Positions 60,569 to 64,000 of a stretch of 64,000 nucleotides of DNA are shown one piece after another. This stretch comes from an uncultured Collinsella sp. GTDB lineage: Bacteria > Actinomycetota > Coriobacteriia > Coriobacteriales > Coriobacteriaceae. The translations under genes and the position numbers were made by a program. Within the stretch, counting starts at the first letter, position 1, and every line of letters begins with the position of its first letter. Under the pieces are notes generated by a model that did no database searches, was not told the DNA's origin, and was given only the letters and a program-made list of their open reading frames with translations. Location: positions 6,884 through 70,883 of the forward strand of contig CAJLRE010000003.1 of assembly GCA_905208975.1 (NCBI GenBank), written 5' to 3'.

Positions 60569-61485
60569 CCTTTGACCTGTACGATGCCGTCGACTCGTTT
60601 ATCGCCTATATCGCACGTGTCGAGGGACTTTCTCCCAACACGGTGACGGCCTATGGCTCGAGGCTGGAGCGCTTTGCTGCCTGGTGCGAGCGCGAGGATA
60701 TCGATGCCTTCGCTGCCGACGTGCGCACCATTCGTCGCTATCTTGCCGAGCTTTCGCGTGAACAGGTGGCTCCCCGAACGCTTGCGGCGCACCTTTCGGC
60801 TATCCGATCGCTCTATCGCTGGATGGCTGCCGAGGGGATTGTCGAGGGCGATGCAGTCTCGGCGATCGCATCGCCCAAGCTGCCGCGTGACCTGCCGGGC
60901 GTCCTTACGATCAAGCAGGTCGATGCGCTGCTCAAGACGCCTGATACCTCAACACCCGCGGGACTGCGCGATGCGGCGATGCTCGAGCTGCTCTATGCCT
61001 CGGGCGCCCGTATCTCAGAGCTCGCAGCACTCAATGTGGAGTCCATTGCGTGGTCCGAACGCACGCTGCGCCTGTGGGGCAAGGGGAGCAAAGAACGTAT
61101 CGTCCCCCTGTATCGTCGTGCGCTCGAGGCGACGCGTCTCTATATTGAGGAGGGGAGGCCGAAGTTGCTCGCTCAGGCAAAGCGTCGTGACCCCGCTACC
61201 GGGCCGCATCCGCTGCTTATATCGGCGCGCGGTAATCGCATGAGTGCAGCCATGCTCAGGCGGCGGTTCCATACGCTGGCGACGCTCGCCGGCATTCCGG
61301 CCGACATCGCCCCGCATGCGATGCGCCATACCTTTGCGACCGACTTGCTCGAGGGCGGCGCGGACCTGCGCTCGGTTCAAGAGCTGCTGGGTCATGCGAG
61401 CCTGTCCACGACGCAGATCTACACGCATCTCACACCCGATCGGCTTAAGCGGGCTGTGGCTCAAGCCCATCCCCGCGGCGAATAG
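60565..61485 (+). CDS. xerD: Tyrosine recombinase XerC/XerD
   Basis: This 306-residue recombinase resolves chromosome dimers. Residues ~2-85 form the N-terminal SAM-like core (DAVDSFIAYIARVEGLSPNTVTAYGSRLERF), which is required, so a GTG at 60643 is too late. The catalytic set is R in GARISELAAL, K in GKGSKERI, HAMR with its H and R, H in LLGHASL, and Y in TQIYTH. No ATG, GTG or TTG exists at the right place. ATA 60565, nine bases after GGAGG, overlaps the trmFO TAG and would give a normal length. XerC and XerD cannot be told apart from sequence alone. Confidence 0.9.
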   Translation: MAFDLYDAVDSFIAYIARVEGLSPNTVTAYGSRLERFAAWCEREDIDAFAADVRTIRRYLAELSREQVAPRTLAAHLSAIRSLYRWMAAEGIVEGDAVSAIASPKLPRDLPGVLTIKQVDALLKTPDTSTPAGLRDAAMLELLYASGARISELAALNVESIAWSERTLRLWGKGSKERIVPLYRRALEATRLYIEEGRPKLLAQAKRRDPATGPHPLLISARGNRMSAAMLRRRFHTLATLAGIPADIAPHAMRHTFATDLLEGGADLRSVQELLGHASLSTTQIYTHLTPDRLKRAVAQAHPRGE

Positions 61486-61534
61486 TGGCTGGGACGTCCC
61501 GCGCCGCGCTCAGGTGTGTGGTTTTGATTGCGGG

Positions 61535-61563
61535 TTGGCAGGAAGATGCATTCCTGCTATCAT
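61535..61563 (+). promoter_or_regulatory. Promoter of rpsB-tsf
   Basis: TTGGCA (61535-61540) and TATCAT (61558-61563) are 17 bases apart, leaving a leader of about 135 bases before rpsB that may host autoregulation. Confidence 0.7.
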
Positions 61564-61704
61564 TCATCGGGTTGCTTCACGGCAACAGGTTTTTATCACG
61601 CACGCGCGGCTACTTCATACCGTGGTGCCCGGGCTTTGGTAGCACATGTCCGGGTTGGTTTTGGAGGATGACCCCGCGCGGAGGCAAACCACAGGAGGTT
61701 TAAC

Positions 61705-62433
61705 ATGGCTACCAAGATTAATATCCGCACCCTGCTCGAGGCCGGCTGCCACTTCGGTCACCAGACCCGTCGCTGGAACCCCAAGATGAAGCCGTTCATC
61801 TTCGGTGAGCGCAACGGCATCTACATCCTCGACCTCAAGCAGACCATCCTCGACGCCGATCAGGCCTACACCTTCGTCAAGAACGTCGCCAAGGGCGGCA
61901 ATGTGCTGTTCGTCGGCACCAAGAAGCAGGCTCAGGAGGCCGTCAAGAACGCTGCTGAGCGCGCCAACATGCCTTACATCAACCAGCGTTGGCTCGGCGG
62001 CATGCTGACCAACTTCGTCACCATCCGCTCCCGCATCAACCGCATGGAGGAGCTCGAGGCCATGGTCGAGGACGGCCGCATGGCAGTGCTCCCCAAGAAG
62101 GAGCAGGCTGTTCTCGGCAAGGAGCTCACCAAGCTCCAGACCAACCTCGGTGGTGCCCGCGACATGAAGGGTCTGCCCCAGGCTCTCTTCGTCATCGACA
62201 CCAAGCGCGAGGAGAACGCCATCAAGGAGGCTCAGCGCCTGAACATCCCCGTCGTCGCTCTGATCGACACCAACTCCGATCCCGACGAGGTCGAGTACGG
62301 CATCCCCTGCAACGATGACGCTATCTCTGCTGTCACCCTTATGTGCGAGCTCATGGCTGACGCCTGCCTCGCTGGCTCCGGCAAGGAGCAGGTCTCCGAG
62401 GCCGAGATGGCCGCTGAGCCCAAGGCCGAGTAA
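61705..62433 (+). CDS. rpsB: 30S ribosomal protein S2
   Basis: This 242-residue protein has [40 protein letters not shown] at the N-terminus, [18 protein letters not shown], and [23 protein letters not shown]. It binds the 30S head late in assembly. AGGAGG precedes the ATG. The tail is acidic and Ala-rich. Followed by tsf, as usual. Confidence 0.97.
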   Translation: MATKINIRTLLEAGCHFGHQTRRWNPKMKPFIFGERNGIYILDLKQTILDADQAYTFVKNVAKGGNVLFVGTKKQAQEAVKNAAERANMPYINQRWLGGMLTNFVTIRSRINRMEELEAMVEDGRMAVLPKKEQAVLGKELTKLQTNLGGARDMKGLPQALFVIDTKREENAIKEAQRLNIPVVALIDTNSDPDEVEYGIPCNDDAISAVTLMCELMADACLAGSGKEQVSEAEMAAEPKAE

Positions 62434-62478
62434 ATCAGTCTTAGTTAATTCTTTTTCATCTCTTTGAAAGGAACCACA

Positions 62479-63348
62479 ATGGCCCAGATTACCGCCGCTA
62501 TGGTCAAGCAGCTCCGCGAGATGACCGACTCCCCGATGATGGAGTGCAAGAAGGCTCTCGTCGAGGCTGACGGCGACATGGACGCCGCTGTCGACGTTCT
62601 GCGTAAGAACGGCCTTGCCAAGGCTGCCAAGAAGGCTGGCCGTGAGACCAACGAGGGCGCTGTCGCCGCGTTCGTCTCCGAGGATGGCAAGACCGGCGCT
62701 CTGCTCGAGCTCTCCTGCGAGACCGACTTCGTTGGCTCCAACGCCAAGTTCACTGGCTTTGCTTCCAAGGTCGCTGAGGTTGTCGCTACCACCGAGCCTG
62801 CTGACGTCGACGCTCTGCTCGAGAAGCCGATGGGCGAGGAGACCGTTTCCTCCGAGCTCACCGAGATGATTCACATCATGGGCGAGAACATGAAGATCTC
62901 CCGCTTCGCTGCCCGCAAGGCCGAGAACGGCGCGCTCGCTTCTTACATCCACATGGGTGGTAAGATCGGCGTCCTCGTCGAGTTCGCCTTCGAGAAGGCC
63001 GAGACCGCTCAGGCTGTGTCCTTCAAGACCTTCGCTCACGACGTTGCCCTTCAGGTTGCCGCCGTCGCACCGATCTGCGCCACCCGCGATCAGGTTCCGG
63101 CCGAGACCGTCGAGCACGAGAAGCAGATCTACATGGCCCAGGCTGCCGAGTCCGGCAAGCCCGAGGCTATCCAGGAGAAGATGGCTGTTGGTCGTCTGGA
63201 GAAGTTCTACAAGCAGTCCGTGCTCACCGAGCAGGAGTTCATCAAGGACAGCTCCCTCACCATCAAGAAGTACGCTGAGCAGGTCTCCAAGGAGCTCGGC
63301 GACACCATTACCGTCGTTGCCTTTGACCGTCTGGTCCGTGGCGAGTAA
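62479..63348 (+). CDS. tsf: Elongation factor Ts
   Basis: This 289-residue protein is the EF-Tu nucleotide exchange factor. AAMVKQLREMTDSPMMECKKAL is the UBA-like N-domain, VAAFVSEDGKTGALLELSCETDFV the core start, and the second core half is complete with FYKQSVLTEQEFI. AAAGGAACC precedes ATG 62479 (an in-frame TTG at 62464 is less likely). Confidence 0.97.
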   Translation: MAQITAAMVKQLREMTDSPMMECKKALVEADGDMDAAVDVLRKNGLAKAAKKAGRETNEGAVAAFVSEDGKTGALLELSCETDFVGSNAKFTGFASKVAEVVATTEPADVDALLEKPMGEETVSSELTEMIHIMGENMKISRFAARKAENGALASYIHMGGKIGVLVEFAFEKAETAQAVSFKTFAHDVALQVAAVAPICATRDQVPAETVEHEKQIYMAQAAESGKPEAIQEKMAVGRLEKFYKQSVLTEQEFIKDSSLTIKKYAEQVSKELGDTITVVAFDRLVRGE

Positions 63349-63371
63349 ATAAGCTCTTGTAGCTGGTAATG

Positions 63372-63406
63372 AGCAGGCTGTGGGTTTTACTCACAGCCTG
63401 CTTTTT
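63372..63406 (+). terminator. Intrinsic terminator of rpsB-tsf
   Basis: AGCAGGCTGTG (63372-63382) pairs with CACAGCCTGCT (63392-63402) and continues into TTTTT. Confidence 0.88.
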
Positions 63407-63453
63407 CATGGCTCTTATCAGAGCCTTTGATATCATATTGAGAGTCTAATTAA

Positions 63454-64000
<547 letters not shown>

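Noticed and set aside
61615..63117. A 500-codon minus-strand frame
   Set aside because: It is antisense to rpsB and tsf and is Leu/Gly-rich without any motif.

Overview
The window looks like a chromosomal segment of a gut Actinomycetota of the class Coriobacteriia, most likely Collinsella or a close relative. The evidence is the codon bias (GC-rich third positions in the core genes, many GTG and TTG starts with good AGGAG-type ribosome binding sites), the aro and mre cluster order, an RsfS and an S2/EF-Ts context of the Gram-positive type, and pyruvate phosphate dikinase beside its regulatory protein. No ribosomal RNA operon and no CRISPR array are visible. The genus is an inference from general familiarity, not from a database comparison.

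Positions 1-570 hold an IS21-like transposase remnant joined to the 5' end of a truncated rmlC-like gene. Positions 660-14906 are an AT-richer surface-glycan region: a large membrane protein (DUF6541-like), two acyltransferase-3 enzymes, three family-2 glycosyltransferases, a Wzm/Wzt-type (TagG/TagH-type) ABC exporter, a glycerol-3-phosphate cytidylyltransferase behind a tRNA-Arg(TCT), a LicD protein and UDP-galactopyranose mutase. Together they suggest an exported cell-wall polymer carrying galactofuranose and phospho-substituents. This region ends in a two-gene unit of unknown function (DUF4869 plus a P-loop protein), the best candidate here for an undescribed system.

Positions 15037-23474 (minus strand) hold a complete aromatic amino-acid operon in the order DAHP synthase, tyrA, aroB, aroA, aroC, pheA, a fused aroE-aroK, and aroQ. 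It covers every step from erythrose-4-phosphate and PEP to prephenate, plus the branches toward Phe and Tyr. A possible attenuator lies in its leader and another terminator-like hairpin before aroQ.

From 23679 on nearly everything is on the plus strand: tRNA-Arg(CCG); a CtpE-like P-type ATPase; a zinc-ribbon membrane protein, cyclophilin and a TPR membrane protein; the elongasome operon mreB-mreC-mreD-PBP2-rodA, which runs into a DUF697-like gene and a radical-SAM pair; rplU-rpmA-obg-nadD-yqeK-rsfS; and dinB on the opposite strand.

The remainder is rpsP-khpA-rimM-trmD-lepB; glyQ-glyS; ppsR and ppdK, with helically phased TTTACC sites in the ppdK upstream region; rplS-rnhB-yraN-comM-dprA-trmFO-xer; and rpsB-tsf-pyrH, cut by the window end. 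The xer gene appears to start at an ATA codon that overlaps the trmFO stop. Most transcription units end in clear intrinsic terminators, listed individually.
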